Source of the DNA: an uncultured Paracoccaceae bacterium | GTDB taxonomy: Bacteria > Pseudomonadota > Alphaproteobacteria > Rhodobacterales > Rhodobacteraceae | Direction of reading: 5' to 3' | DNA: 64,000 bases | Assembly (NCBI GenBank): GCA_937146765.1 | Contig: CAKZRP010000066.1 | Location: 124,001-188,000 of the forward strand | Shown: piece after piece, positions 12,890 through 21,682 of the stretch | Position numbering within the stretch: position 1 is the stretch's first letter | Layout of the letters: each line of letters starts with the position of its first letter | Made by a program: the position numbers and the translations under genes | Notes under the pieces: generated by a model | What the model was told of the DNA's origin: nothing | Seen by the model: only the letters and a program-made list of their open reading frames with translations | The model's database searches: none

Positions 12890-13438
12890 ATGGCACTTCT
12901 GATATTTGGCATCATCCTGTGGTGGGCGGCCCATCTGTTCAAACGGCTGGCCCCGGCGCAACGCGCCGCTTTGGGTGACAAGGGCAAGGGGCTGGTCGCC
13001 CTGGTCCTTCTGGCCAGCGTGGTGATGATGGTCCTCGGCTTCAAGGGCAGCGATTACATCCACGTCTGGGCGCCGCCGCCTTTCATGGTGCATATCAACA
13101 ATACGCTGATGATCTTTGCGCTCTATTTCACCTCGCCGGGGCCGAAGACGGGCGCATTGTTTTACAAGATGCGCCACCCGATGCTGACGGGGTTCAAGAT
13201 CTGGGCCACCGCGCATCTCCTGGTCAATGGCGATCTGGCCTCCATCCTGCTGTTCGGCTCCCTGCTGGCCTGGGCGGTGGTTGAGGTCATCACCATCAAC
13301 AAATCCGAACCGAACTGGCAGCCGAACCCGAAGGGGACAATCGCCAAGGACGCCATGTTCTTTGTCGCCTCGATCGTGCTTCTGGGCGTGATCGGCTATA
13401 TTCACGGGCTCGTCGGGCCCTCACCGTTTCCGGGGTAA
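12890..13438 (+). CDS. NnrU-like integral membrane protein
   Basis: 182-residue membrane protein with five or so hydrophobic segments starting MALLIFGIILWWAAHLFKR. The HLFKRL, RHPMLTGFKIWATAHLLVNGD and SEPNWQPNPKG segments match the NnrU family, first linked to nitrite/nitric oxide reductase expression in Rhodobacter; the biochemical role is unclear. A TTG 12 bases upstream keeps the frame open, but GGAG lies 6 bases before the ATG at 12890, which decides the start. It sits between mcl2 and mch with tight spacing, so it is probably in the same transcript. Confidence 0.85.
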   Translation: MALLIFGIILWWAAHLFKRLAPAQRAALGDKGKGLVALVLLASVVMMVLGFKGSDYIHVWAPPPFMVHINNTLMIFALYFTSPGPKTGALFYKMRHPMLTGFKIWATAHLLVNGDLASILLFGSLLAWAVVEVITINKSEPNWQPNPKGTIAKDAMFFVASIVLLGVIGYIHGLVGPSPFPG

Positions 13439-13441
13439 GAT

Positions 13442-13645
13442 ATGAAACTCTATCGATTTTTGAGCGAGGATGACACCTCCGCCTTTTGTCACAAGGTGAC
13501 CGATGCGCTGAACAAGGGCTGGGAGCTCTATGGCTCCCCCACCCAGGCCTTTGATCCGGTGAAGGGCATCATGCGCTGTGGTCAGGCGGTGGTGAAAGAG
13601 GTCGACGGCACCTACACGCCCGAGACCAAGCTGGGGGCGCACTGA
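13442..13645 (+). CDS. DUF1737 domain protein
   Basis: 67-residue protein MKLYRFLSEDDTSAFCHKV...WELYGSP, matching the small DUF1737 family. It has no signal peptide or membrane segment and no known function. It begins 3 bases after the NnrU-like gene and its stop lies 1 base before the mch start, so the three are translated from one message. Confidence 0.85.
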   Translation: MKLYRFLSEDDTSAFCHKVTDALNKGWELYGSPTQAFDPVKGIMRCGQAVVKEVDGTYTPETKLGAH

Positions 13646-13646
13646 A

Positions 13647-14693
13647 ATGGAGCAGACCAGCCAGAGCAAGACAAACGCGGGACGCTTCTTTGAGGACTAC
13701 CGCGTCGGGGATGTGATCCGTCACGCGGTGCCGCGCACCGTCTCGGGGGGTGAGCGCGCGCTCTATCAGGCGCTCTACCCGGCGCGTCATGCGCTTTATT
13801 CCTCCGATGAGTTTGCCCGCTCGGCTGGTCTGCCCAAAGCGCCGCTGGAGGATCTGGCGGCCTTTCACATCGTCTTTGGCAAGACGGTGCCGGATGTTTC
13901 GCTCAATGCAGTGGCGAACCTTGGCTATGCCGAGGGGCGCTGGCATCTGCCGGTCTATGAGGGCGACACCCTGCGCTCGGAGAGCGAAGTCATTGGCCTC
14001 AAGCAGAACTCCAACGGCAAGACCGGGGTGGTCTGGGTGCGCACCCGTGGCCTTAATCAGCGCGACGAAGTCGTGATGGACTACGTGCGTTGGGTGATGG
14101 TGAAAAAGCGGGACGTGGACGCGCCTGCGCCGGAGACCGTGGTGCCAGAGCTGGCAGAGGTGATCGCGCCGCAGGATCTGCGGGTGCCGGTTGGACTGGA
14201 TTTCACCACTTATGATTTTGACCTCGCAGGTGAGCCGCACCGCTGGGGCGACTATGGGTTGGGCGAAAAGATCGATCATGTGGATGGCGTCACCATCGAG
14301 GAGGCCGAGCATATGCTGGCGACGCGCCTCTGGCAGAACACCGCCAAGGTGCATTTCGACACCACCGCGCGCCCCGATGGCACGCGGCTGATTTACGGCG
14401 GTCATGTGATCTCGATGGCGCGGGCGCTGTCCTTCAACGGGCTCGCCAATGCGCAGATGATCGTCGGGTTGAACGGCGGCGCCCATGCCAATCCGTGTCT
14501 GTCGGGCACCACCATCCGCGCTTGGTCCGAGGTGCTGGACAAGGCGGAGACATCCGCCCCCGGCGTCGGCGCGATCCGCCTGCGGCTGGTGGCGACCTCG
14601 GGCGGGGCGCCCTTTGCCCTGAAGAGCGAGGATGGGAAGTATCTGCCGGAGGTGCTGTTGGATCTCGATTATTGGGCCCTGATGCCGATCTGA
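13647..14693 (+). CDS. mch: Mesaconyl-CoA hydratase
   Basis: 348-residue tandem hot-dog (MaoC-like) hydratase. In the ethylmalonyl-CoA pathway it hydrates mesaconyl-CoA to beta-methylmalyl-CoA. The N-terminal hot-dog runs from about residue 12 (FFEDYRVGDV), and the C-terminal one holds WQNTAKVHFD and GGHVISMARALSFNG, which resemble the known Rhodobacter Mch. Length agrees with that family. Placement near mcl2, with ecm and ccr 13-18 kb away in the same window, supports a complete pathway. A 2-methylfumaryl-CoA hydratase label is the same activity. Confidence 0.88.
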   Translation: MEQTSQSKTNAGRFFEDYRVGDVIRHAVPRTVSGGERALYQALYPARHALYSSDEFARSAGLPKAPLEDLAAFHIVFGKTVPDVSLNAVANLGYAEGRWHLPVYEGDTLRSESEVIGLKQNSNGKTGVVWVRTRGLNQRDEVVMDYVRWVMVKKRDVDAPAPETVVPELAEVIAPQDLRVPVGLDFTTYDFDLAGEPHRWGDYGLGEKIDHVDGVTIEEAEHMLATRLWQNTAKVHFDTTARPDGTRLIYGGHVISMARALSFNGLANAQMIVGLNGGAHANPCLSGTTIRAWSEVLDKAETSAPGVGAIRLRLVATSGGAPFALKSEDGKYLPEVLLDLDYWALMPI

Positions 14694-14744
14694 TGCCGAT
14701 GTGACCGGACCAGGCCCGAGAGGGCTGAGTGGACAGGAGGCCCG

Positions 14745-15323
14745 ATGGCCGAGGTGATCTATCTGACCCATCCCGAAGTCGAGATCGACCCGGAGGTGGC
14801 AGTGCCCGATTGGGGGCTGAGCGCAAGAGGGGCGGCGCGGGTGGCGGCGCTGGCGGCGCGTGCCCGCAACCAGAACCGGGACTGGCATGTGGTCTCCAGT
14901 GCCGAGCGCAAGGCGCTGGAGACCGCCTGGCCCTTGTCCCCGGCGCGGGTCGCGGTGGAAGTGCGCCCCCTCCTGCATGAGAATGACCGCTCCGCCACCG
15001 GGTTCCTGCGCGGGGCGGAGTTCGAGGCCACGGCGGATGCGTTCTTTGCCACGCCCGAGCACTCGGTCCGGGGCTGGGAACGGGCGGTGGATGCGCAGGC
15101 GCGGATCCTTGCGGAGGTGAAGGCGGTGCTGGCGGCACAGGCGGGGCGGCAGGTGCTGTTCTGCGGCCATGGCGGCGTCGGCACGCTGCTGTATTGCGCG
15201 CTTGCGGGACAGGCGATCTCGCGCGCCTGGGACCAGCGTGGCGGCGGCCACTGGTTCGCCTTTGACAGCGAGAGCCTGCAGGTGGCGCATCACTGGCGGC
15301 CGATGGAGAGGCTCTGCAGCTGA
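14745..15323 (+). CDS. Histidine-phosphatase-family protein with altered RHG motif
   Basis: 192 residues of the phosphoglycerate-mutase-like fold. The C-terminal half is normal: VVSSAERKALETA, and FCGHGGVGTLL with the second catalytic His. The N-terminal phosphohistidine motif, normally LxRHGE, reads IYLTHPEVEID: the His is kept, but the phosphate-binding Arg and the Gly are replaced by Thr and Pro. Activity is therefore uncertain. This variant may be a divergent phosphatase or a binding protein. The ribosome-binding site AGGAGG precedes the ATG. It follows mch at 51 bases and precedes a 14-bp tandem repeat. Confidence 0.8.
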   Translation: MAEVIYLTHPEVEIDPEVAVPDWGLSARGAARVAALAARARNQNRDWHVVSSAERKALETAWPLSPARVAVEVRPLLHENDRSATGFLRGAEFEATADAFFATPEHSVRGWERAVDAQARILAEVKAVLAAQAGRQVLFCGHGGVGTLLYCALAGQAISRAWDQRGGGHWFAFDSESLQVAHHWRPMERLCS

Positions 15324-15330
15324 TCCGGGC

Positions 15331-15386
15331 CTGACTCCTGAAGCCTGACTCCTGAAGCCTGCCCCCCGACGCCTGCCCCCCGACGC
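15331..15386 (+). repeat. Tandem repeat, four units of 14 bp
   Basis: Two copies of CTGACTCCTGAAGC (15331-15358) are followed directly by two copies of CTGCCCCCCGACGC (15359-15386) and a partial fifth CTC. The two types differ at 4 to 5 positions but share length and the ends CTG...GC. The array lies in the 141-base spacer between the phosphatase-like gene and the DUF1194 gene. Confidence 0.85.
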
Positions 15387-15464
15387 CTCACTGGCGCGCT
15401 GACATTTGCGCGAGCGCGCCGCCGCCCCCTTGCGCGGGCGCGGGCGGCGGCGCACCCTCGGCCC

Positions 15465-16136
15465 ATGTCACCCCTGCGTTGTCTTGTTCTGGTTGCCCTG
15501 TTGCTGCTCCCGGTCCGGGGGCGGGCCTGCGATCTGGCGCTGCTTCTGGCGGTGGATGTCTCCGGCTCGGTCGATCCGCAGGAATACCGCATCCAGATGG
15601 ACGGTCTTGCGGCGGGGCTGCGCGACTGGCAGGTGCGCGAGGCGCTGGTCAGCGGGCAGGCCCGGCTGGCACTGGTGCAATGGAGCGGCAAGTCGCGCCA
15701 GGCGCTGTCGATCCCCTGGACCCTGATCTCCGACGATGCCGCGCTGGAGGGCTTCGCCCGGCGCATCGAGACCGCGGAACGGCCCTGGCGCAATTACTCC
15801 ACCTCCATCGGCGAGGTGCTGAACGTGGCGCTGCCGCTCTTTGCCGAAGTCGCGGGCTGCGCGCGGCGGGTCATCGACCTCTCCGGTGACGGCCCCTCGA
15901 ACGAAGGCGTGGCCCCGGCGGCGCTGAAACCGGCGCTGCGGGCGGCGGGGGTGACGGTCAATGCCATTGCCATCGAGGAGAGCGAGGCGGATCTGGCGGC
16001 GTACTTCTTCGAGGAGGTGATCCTCGGTCCCGGCGCCTTTGTGGTCTATGCCGCCAGCTTCAAGGATTACCCCGAGCAGATCCGGCGCAAATTGCTGCGC
16101 GAGACCGTCAAGCAGACCGCAAGACTTTTGCGCTGA
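15465..16136 (+). CDS. DUF1194 (von Willebrand A-like) secreted protein
   Basis: 223-residue protein with an N-terminal signal peptide (LVLVALLLLPVRGRAC) and a VWA-like domain. The metal-ion-dependent adhesion site DVSGSVD is at about residue 31 and a DLSGDGPSNEG segment follows, both typical of DUF1194 proteins. Probably periplasmic or surface-anchored, but its partner is unknown. It lies immediately upstream of the sdh operon promoter and is transcribed in the same direction. Confidence 0.85.
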   Translation: MSPLRCLVLVALLLLPVRGRACDLALLLAVDVSGSVDPQEYRIQMDGLAAGLRDWQVREALVSGQARLALVQWSGKSRQALSIPWTLISDDAALEGFARRIETAERPWRNYSTSIGEVLNVALPLFAEVAGCARRVIDLSGDGPSNEGVAPAALKPALRAAGVTVNAIAIEESEADLAAYFFEEVILGPGAFVVYAASFKDYPEQIRRKLLRETVKQTARLLR

Positions 16137-16189
16137 TACTGCACTGCGGCATTCCCCTGATTCTGAGGGAACTGGTCGGATTTGACTTT

Positions 16190-16218
16190 GTGATCACAGG
16201 GTTCGGCGTTGTGATCAC
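16190..16218 (+). promoter_or_regulatory. Paired GTGATCAC operator upstream of sdhC
   Basis: Perfect palindromes GTGATCAC at 16190-16197 and 16211-16218 (21 bp apart), 116-144 bases upstream of sdhC. Spacing and distance to the start codon match the sucC copy almost exactly. In this copy the half-sites extend to TTTGTGATCACA and TTGTGATCACAA. Candidate promoter elements (GTGACA at about 16280 and TAAAAC at about 16302) lie downstream; these would place the pair upstream of the -35 box, as for an activator. Confidence 0.72.
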
Positions 16219-16333
16219 AACATGTGAAAATTATGACAAACGGCAGCGATAACAGGTGATTTTTACCACTCGTTTGCGTGACAGGGCGCAAAAATAGGCT
16301 AAAACACCGACAGCTAACCGGAAAGGAGCCACC

Positions 16334-16723
16334 ATGGCCGATGTCAATCGGGGCAATCGCCCGCTTTCGCCCTTTATGATTGGGCCGTATTACCGGCCGC
16401 AGCTTACTTCCATCTCCTCCATCATGGTCCGGATCACCGGCATTGCAAGCCTCGGCGCGGCCGTTCTGGTGGTGGCCTGGTTGCTGGCGGCGGCCACCTC
16501 CCCGAGCCTGTTTGCCTGTATCGACGGGCTGCTGCGCAGTGTGGTTGGGGATCTGGTGCTCTTTGCAGCGAGCTGGGCGATCTTCTACCACATGCTGGGC
16601 CGTCTGCGCCACGTGATCTGGGACTTCGGCTACTGCCTTGAGGTCTCCACCTCCGAGAAGATGGCGCGCGGCATGTTCGTGGGCGCAACCCTGCTGGCGA
16701 TCCTCGCCGCCGTGATCCTGTAA
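16334..16723 (+). CDS. sdhC: Succinate dehydrogenase cytochrome b556 subunit
   Basis: 129-residue membrane anchor of succinate dehydrogenase. The motif NRPLSPF..YYRPQ...S leads into MVRITG. In most SdhC proteins this reads HRxTG, so the His is replaced by Val here. The heme-ligand region HMLGRLRHVIWDFG is conserved. Three transmembrane segments are predicted. GGAG precedes the ATG. It is the first gene of the sdhCDA-(2 extra)-sdhB operon. Confidence 0.93.
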   Translation: MADVNRGNRPLSPFMIGPYYRPQLTSISSIMVRITGIASLGAAVLVVAWLLAAATSPSLFACIDGLLRSVVGDLVLFAASWAIFYHMLGRLRHVIWDFGYCLEVSTSEKMARGMFVGATLLAILAAVIL

Positions 16724-16735
16724 GGAGAACCAGAG

Positions 16736-17107
16736 ATGCGATTTCTGACCGACCGTAAACGCGCCGAAGGTCTGGGCGCAGGGGGCACCGGCACCCATCA
16801 CCACTGGCAGATGATGGTCACTTCCATCCTGCTGGTCTTTCTGGTTCCCGCCTTTGTGATCACTTTCGGCGCCGGTCTTGGCGGCTCTTACGAAGAGGTC
16901 CTGGCCTATTACAGCCGTCCGTGCCCGGCGATCATCACCGGGCTGACGCTGGTGGTGGGCATCATCCACCTGATGCGCGAAACACAGGTCGCGGTAGAGG
17001 ATTACGTGCATGGCATCCCCGGCAAGCTGTTGCTGATCGCCGTCGCCGCCTTCTCCTACACCCTGATTGCCGCGGGCCTGTTTGCCCTCGTCAAGCTCGC
17101 CCTCTGA
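16736..17107 (+). CDS. sdhD: Succinate dehydrogenase hydrophobic anchor subunit
   Basis: 123-residue membrane anchor with three hydrophobic segments. HHHWQMMVTSILLVFLVPAF begins the first, and HLMRETQVAVEDYVHG contains the conserved Asp-Tyr region near the quinone site. It starts 12 bases after sdhC with a strong AAGGAG site. It inserts SdhAB into the cytoplasmic membrane and passes electrons to ubiquinone. Confidence 0.93.
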   Translation: MRFLTDRKRAEGLGAGGTGTHHHWQMMVTSILLVFLVPAFVITFGAGLGGSYEEVLAYYSRPCPAIITGLTLVVGIIHLMRETQVAVEDYVHGIPGKLLLIAVAAFSYTLIAAGLFALVKLAL

Positions 17108-17131
17108 TCCGCGCGCGAAGGATTTGATACA

Positions 17132-18940
17132 ATGACAGCAACATATCAGTATGAAACCCACGACTATGACGTGGTGGTTGTCGGGGCCGGCGGCGCGGGT
17201 CTGCGCGCCACCCTCGGCATGGCGGAGCAGGGGCTGCGCACGGCCTGTGTGACCAAGGTTTTCCCGACCCGCTCGCATACCGTTGCGGCGCAGGGCGGCA
17301 TTGCGGCCTCGCTTGGCAACATGGGTCCGGACAGCTGGCAGTGGCATATGTATGACACCGTCAAGGGCTCCGACTGGCTCGGTGATACCGACGCGATGGA
17401 ATACCTCGCGCGCGAAGCACCCAAGGCGGTTTACGAGCTTGAGCACTACGGCGTGCCGTTTTCCCGCACCGAAGAGGGCAAGATCTACCAGCGTCCGTTC
17501 GGCGGCCATACCACCGAATTCGGTGAAGGCCCGCCGGTGCAGCGCACCTGTGCCGCCGCCGACCGGACCGGTCACGCGATCCTGCACACGCTTTATGGTC
17601 AGTCCCTGAAGCAGAAGGCCGAGTTCTACATCGAGTATTTCGCCATCGACCTCATCATGTCCGACGACGGGCAATGTCAGGGTGTGGTGTGCTGGAAACT
17701 CGACGACGGCACCTTCCACGTCTTCAACGCCAAGATGGTGGTGCTGGCGACCGGTGGCTATGGCCGCGCCTATTTCTCTGCCACCTCTGCACATACCTGC
17801 ACCGGTGACGGTGGCGGCATGGTGGCCCGTGCGGGCCTTGCGCTGCAGGATATGGAATTTGTGCAGTTCCACCCGACCGGCATCTACGGCTCTGGCTGTC
17901 TGATCACCGAGGGCGCGCGCGGCGAAGGTGGTTATCTGACCAACTCCGAAGGCGAGCGCTTTATGGAGCGTTATGCGCCCAACTACAAGGACCTCGCCCC
18001 GCGCGATTACGTGTCGCGCTCCATGACCATGGAGATCCGCGAAGGCCGTGGTGTGGGCGAGCATGGCGACCACATCCACCTGAACCTCAGCCACCTGCCG
18101 GCCGAGGCGTTGGCGGAGCGTCTGCCGGGGATTTCCGAGTCTGCGAAGATCTTTGCGGGCGTCGATGTCACCAAAGAGCCGATCCCGGTGCTGCCGACCG
18201 TGCACTACAATATGGGCGGTATCCCGACCAACTATTGGGGCGAGGTGCTGAACCCGACCGCCGAGAACCCGACCGGCGTGGTTCCGGGCCTGATGGCCGT
18301 GGGCGAAGCAGGCTGTGCCTCGGTGCATGGCGCGAACCGTCTGGGCTCCAACTCGCTCATTGACCTCGTGGTCTTTGGCCGTGCCGCCGCGATCCGCGCC
18401 GGCAAGGTGGTGAACCCCGAGGCGCCGAACCCGGTGCTGAACCAAGCCTCCATCGCCAAGGCCTTTGACCGCTTTGACGGGCTGCGCAACGCCAAGGGCG
18501 GCACGCCGACGGCGGAGCTGCGGCTTGAGATGCAGCGCACCATGCAGGCGGATGCGGCGGTGTTCCGCACCGACAAGACCCTGAAGGAAGGCGTCGAGAA
18601 GATGGAGGCGATCGCCGCCAAGCTCGATGATCTGCACGTGACCGACCGGTCGCTGGTGTGGAACTCCGACCTGATGGAGACGCTGGAGCTGACCAACCTG
18701 ATGCCGAACGCGCTGGCGACCATCGTGGGGGCCGAGGCCCGCAAGGAGAGCCGGGGCGCGCACGCGCATGAGGATTACGCCAACCGCGACGACGAAAACT
18801 GGCGCGTGCATACCGTGGCGCGGGTCGAGGGCAACAAGACCACCCTCAGCTATCGTCCGGTGATCGTGGATCCTCTGACCACCGAGGACGAAGGCGGCAT
18901 CAGCCTCAAGAAGATCGCGCCCAAGGCGCGGACCTTCTGA
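17132..18940 (+). CDS. sdhA: Succinate dehydrogenase flavoprotein subunit
   Basis: 602-residue catalytic subunit that oxidises succinate to fumarate. Visible: FAD-binding GAGGAGLRA, the covalent-FAD His in [10 protein letters not shown], active-site [21 protein letters not shown], and the [21 protein letters not shown] capping segment. The length is standard. Two sulfotransferase-like genes follow before sdhB, which is unusual because sdhA and sdhB are usually adjacent. Confidence 0.97.
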   Translation: MTATYQYETHDYDVVVVGAGGAGLRATLGMAEQGLRTACVTKVFPTRSHTVAAQGGIAASLGNMGPDSWQWHMYDTVKGSDWLGDTDAMEYLAREAPKAVYELEHYGVPFSRTEEGKIYQRPFGGHTTEFGEGPPVQRTCAAADRTGHAILHTLYGQSLKQKAEFYIEYFAIDLIMSDDGQCQGVVCWKLDDGTFHVFNAKMVVLATGGYGRAYFSATSAHTCTGDGGGMVARAGLALQDMEFVQFHPTGIYGSGCLITEGARGEGGYLTNSEGERFMERYAPNYKDLAPRDYVSRSMTMEIREGRGVGEHGDHIHLNLSHLPAEALAERLPGISESAKIFAGVDVTKEPIPVLPTVHYNMGGIPTNYWGEVLNPTAENPTGVVPGLMAVGEAGCASVHGANRLGSNSLIDLVVFGRAAAIRAGKVVNPEAPNPVLNQASIAKAFDRFDGLRNAKGGTPTAELRLEMQRTMQADAAVFRTDKTLKEGVEKMEAIAAKLDDLHVTDRSLVWNSDLMETLELTNLMPNALATIVGAEARKESRGAHAHEDYANRDDENWRVHTVARVEGNKTTLSYRPVIVDPLTTEDEGGISLKKIAPKARTF

Positions 18941-18959
18941 GCCCGGCGAGGACCCTCCT

Positions 18960-20657
18960 GTGGCGAAAGGCAAAGGCAGTTCGAAGGCCCGGTCCCTGAT
19001 CATCCATATGGGTGTTCAGAAGACCGGCTCGACCGCCTTTCACAATTTCGTCCAACGCAACCGGGATGCGCTTGCGGCGCATCTCGAGATTTTTACCCCG
19101 ACCAAGGGCTCGTCGACCCGCGCCCTTGGTCGGGCGATGCGGCTGTTCAGCCTTGGGTCCCTGCCCGAGGCGGAGGCGCGCGCCGAAATCGCCCGCCTGC
19201 GCGCAGAGCTGCTGGCGGCGCCGGGAACGGGGCCGATCCTCCTGAGCCACGAGAACCTGCCGGGGGCGATGCCGGGCAGCGGGCCCGAGGCGGGCGCGCC
19301 GCTTTTTGCCCATCTGGAACAGATCCTTGTGCTGCTTTGCGACGGGCTGGCCCCGTTCGAGCCGCAGTTCGTCTTCATGACCCGCGACATGGCGAGCTGG
19401 AAACCCAGCGTCTATGCCCAGGCGGTGCAGTCCGATGGCTATGCCGGCAGTTGGGAGACCTTTGTGGCCGAAACCGCCCACTGCGGCACTTGGGACGCGT
19501 TGGCCGCCCGGGTCGAGGCGGTGCTGGGGGCCGAGCGGCTGCATCTCTTGCGACTGGAGGCGGAGAGCGACAGAACCCGTCCCGGCAGCCAGATCCTGCG
19601 TCTGTGCGGGGTGCCGCAGGCGGTCATCGCCGGGCTGGCGCCGCTGACCTCTGCCCATAACGCCCGTCCGGCGGCCGGGGCGGTGGAGTTCCTGCGCTCC
19701 GTCAATGCGCTGAACCTGCCGCGCGAGACCCGTGCCGACCTCGCCCGGCTGGTGCGGGAGCGCGCGACGCTCTTTGCCGCCGACCTCCCTCGGGAGGTGA
19801 CCCCCGCAGCCGAACCCGGGGCGGAGCCCCCCCGGCTCCTGTGCATCGCCACCCATCACAAGACCGGCACCGTCTGGATGCGCCGGGTCTGGCGGCTGAT
19901 CGGCGAGGCGCTGAACATTCCTTTCGTGCCGGTGCACAATCCCGACAAATGGCAGAAGATCCCGAGCACTGGTCGGGTCATCGTCGCCAATTGGGCCGGC
20001 AGCTTTGCTCCGGAGCTCTTTGCCCGCGCGGATGCGCGTTTCCTGCACCTGATCCGCGATCCGCGCGACGTGCTGCTGTCGGGGGCGCGCTACCACGAGA
20101 CCGCCAGCGGCAAACAGGAACGCTTCCTGCACAGCCCGCGCCCGGCGCTGGGGGGCAAGAGCTATCAGGAACACCTGCAAGGCCTGCCCGAGCTTGCCGA
20201 CAAGCTCGACTTCGAGATGCGCAACATGCATCAGAAGACGCTGGAGCAGATGAGATCCTGGCCCTATGGCCACCCCCATGCGCTCGATCTGCGTTATGAG
20301 GATCTGATTGCGGATGAGGATGCCACCCTCTTTGGCCGGGTGCTGGCCTTCTTTGGCCTCACCGGGGCGGAGGCCGAGGTGGCGCGGCGGATCTACCTCG
20401 AAAACTCGCTCTTTGGCGGGCTGGAGGCGCAGGGCAGCACCGGAAGGGTGGCGGGACATGTGGTCTCTGGCGCGGCGCGGCAATGGCCCGCCGCCCTGCC
20501 GCGCAAAAGCGCTGCCGCCTATCTGGAGCGTCATGGTGCCGATCTGATCGCGCTCGGCTACGAGCAGGACGAAAGCTGGCTGTCGCAGCTCGACCCCGGC
20601 CCTGCGACGGAGCGGACGCGCCCTTTGGCCGCGGCGACAGGGGGGATGTCGGCATGA
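18960..20657 (+). CDS. Two-domain sulfotransferase-like protein inside the sdh operon
   Basis: 565 residues starting with GTG, 19 bases after sdhA, with AGGA upstream. Two sulfotransferase-type P-loops are present in tandem: domain 1 HMGVQKTGSTAFHNF (Lys21), and domain 2 ATHHKTGTVWMRR (Lys301) with a 3'-phosphate-binding LIRDPRDVLLSGARYH (Arg366). Domain 2 has the full PAPS-binding pattern; domain 1 keeps the 5'-loop, with MTRDMASWKPSVYAQ as a weaker equivalent. I infer a cytoplasmic sulfotransferase acting on a glycan or small molecule; the acceptor is unknown. It overlaps the next gene (ATGA). A fusion or duplication of two family members is likely. Confidence 0.85.
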   Translation: MAKGKGSSKARSLIIHMGVQKTGSTAFHNFVQRNRDALAAHLEIFTPTKGSSTRALGRAMRLFSLGSLPEAEARAEIARLRAELLAAPGTGPILLSHENLPGAMPGSGPEAGAPLFAHLEQILVLLCDGLAPFEPQFVFMTRDMASWKPSVYAQAVQSDGYAGSWETFVAETAHCGTWDALAARVEAVLGAERLHLLRLEAESDRTRPGSQILRLCGVPQAVIAGLAPLTSAHNARPAAGAVEFLRSVNALNLPRETRADLARLVRERATLFAADLPREVTPAAEPGAEPPRLLCIATHHKTGTVWMRRVWRLIGEALNIPFVPVHNPDKWQKIPSTGRVIVANWAGSFAPELFARADARFLHLIRDPRDVLLSGARYHETASGKQERFLHSPRPALGGKSYQEHLQGLPELADKLDFEMRNMHQKTLEQMRSWPYGHPHALDLRYEDLIADEDATLFGRVLAFFGLTGAEAEVARRIYLENSLFGGLEAQGSTGRVAGHVVSGAARQWPAALPRKSAAAYLERHGADLIALGYEQDESWLSQLDPGPATERTRPLAAATGGMSA

Positions 20658-21553
20658 CTTCTGTCGCGGTTCAGGCCACAACACCCACCGCACCGGTTGC
20701 CCCGAATGCACCGGCGATCTGGGCCCCGCTGGGCCTGACCCCGCAGCGCGCGCTGCGGGTGTTGGGGATGCGGCGGTCGGGCAATCACGCGATCTGCAAC
20801 TGGCTGCAGCGCAATGCGCCCGAGGGGCGGGCGCTGTTCCTCAACAATTGCCGGGCCGGGGGTGATCCCTTCCGCAGCCACAAGGTGATCGAAGTGTCTG
20901 GCCAACGCTTTGGCAACGACCTGCCCGAGGCCGCCACGGCGGCAGGGGAGGGGGCCTTGCTGCTGGTCTCCTACGAGGACAGCAGCCATGCCGGCTTTGG
21001 TGCCGAGCGGCCCCTGTCCGGCCCGCTGCCCGATGCGGCCTTTGACGCCGAGATCCTGATCTACCGCAGCCCGCTGAACTGGCTCGCCTCCTTGTTGCGC
21101 AAATTGCAGGACAACCCGGGCTATGGCGCCCTCGATCGGCTGGCGATCCTGACCCGCGCGCTGGCCACGTACAGCGCCTTGCTGGCGGAGGTCCTGGAGG
21201 CCCCCGCGCGCGGGGTGGTGCCGATCTGCTATGACACCTGGGTCGCCGACGAGCTGAGCCGTGCGCGGCTTTTGCAGCGTCTCGGCCTGCCCTGCCGCGA
21301 CAATGGTCTGGGCGCAGTGCAGAGCTTTGGCGGCGGTCCCACCTTCCAGAAGGAGGCGCGCGCGCCGCAGGAGCTGACCCCCGGCACCCGCTGGCAGGAG
21401 ATGGCCGCGGATGCGGAGTATCAGGCGCTCTTGCGGCTTCTGCCGCTGGACCGGGATCTGATGGCGCGCCTTGCCAGGCTGTTTCCCGAGGAGGCCGCCC
21501 GGCTCGACCGGATCGCCCGCCGCCCGCTCTTTGACGCGGAGGATCTTGCATGA
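20654..21553 (+). CDS. Sulfotransferase-like P-loop protein
   Basis: 299 residues, starting at the ATG that overlaps the previous stop (ATGA). The P-loop-like GMRRSGNHAICNWL (residues 38-51) resembles sulfotransferase-family proteins in which Lys is replaced by Arg. IYRSPLNWLASLLRK would be the 3'-phosphate-loop equivalent of RDPxDxxxS, but with changed residues, and CYDTWVADELSRARLLQRLGLP resembles the C-terminal substrate region. The acceptor is unknown, and function as a true PAPS enzyme is uncertain. Translational coupling with the preceding gene suggests a pair working together. Confidence 0.78.
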   Translation: MTSVAVQATTPTAPVAPNAPAIWAPLGLTPQRALRVLGMRRSGNHAICNWLQRNAPEGRALFLNNCRAGGDPFRSHKVIEVSGQRFGNDLPEAATAAGEGALLLVSYEDSSHAGFGAERPLSGPLPDAAFDAEILIYRSPLNWLASLLRKLQDNPGYGALDRLAILTRALATYSALLAEVLEAPARGVVPICYDTWVADELSRARLLQRLGLPCRDNGLGAVQSFGGGPTFQKEARAPQELTPGTRWQEMAADAEYQALLRLLPLDRDLMARLARLFPEEAARLDRIARRPLFDAEDLA

Positions 21554-21682
21554 CCCTCTCGCCCCGCCCCACATGCGCCCTTGGCGCAAGACACGACGCC
21601 CGGACACATCCGGGCCCAGCCCTCTTCCCGTATGCCGGCTCTCGCCGGGCCCATGCGGGCAGCTAAGCAAGGAGACTCGATC

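Noticed and set aside
15331..15386. Tandem 14-bp repeats considered as a CRISPR array
   Set aside because: Units are directly adjacent with no spacers and no cas genes nearby.
16856..16863. A third GTGATCAC inside sdhD
   Set aside because: Single copy within codons for Phe-Val-Ile-Thr, unpaired and inside a gene; probably chance.
16067..19003. 978-codon open frame on the minus strand opposite sdhC-sdhD-sdhA
   Set aside because: It runs antisense to three recognised genes and has no protein features of its own.
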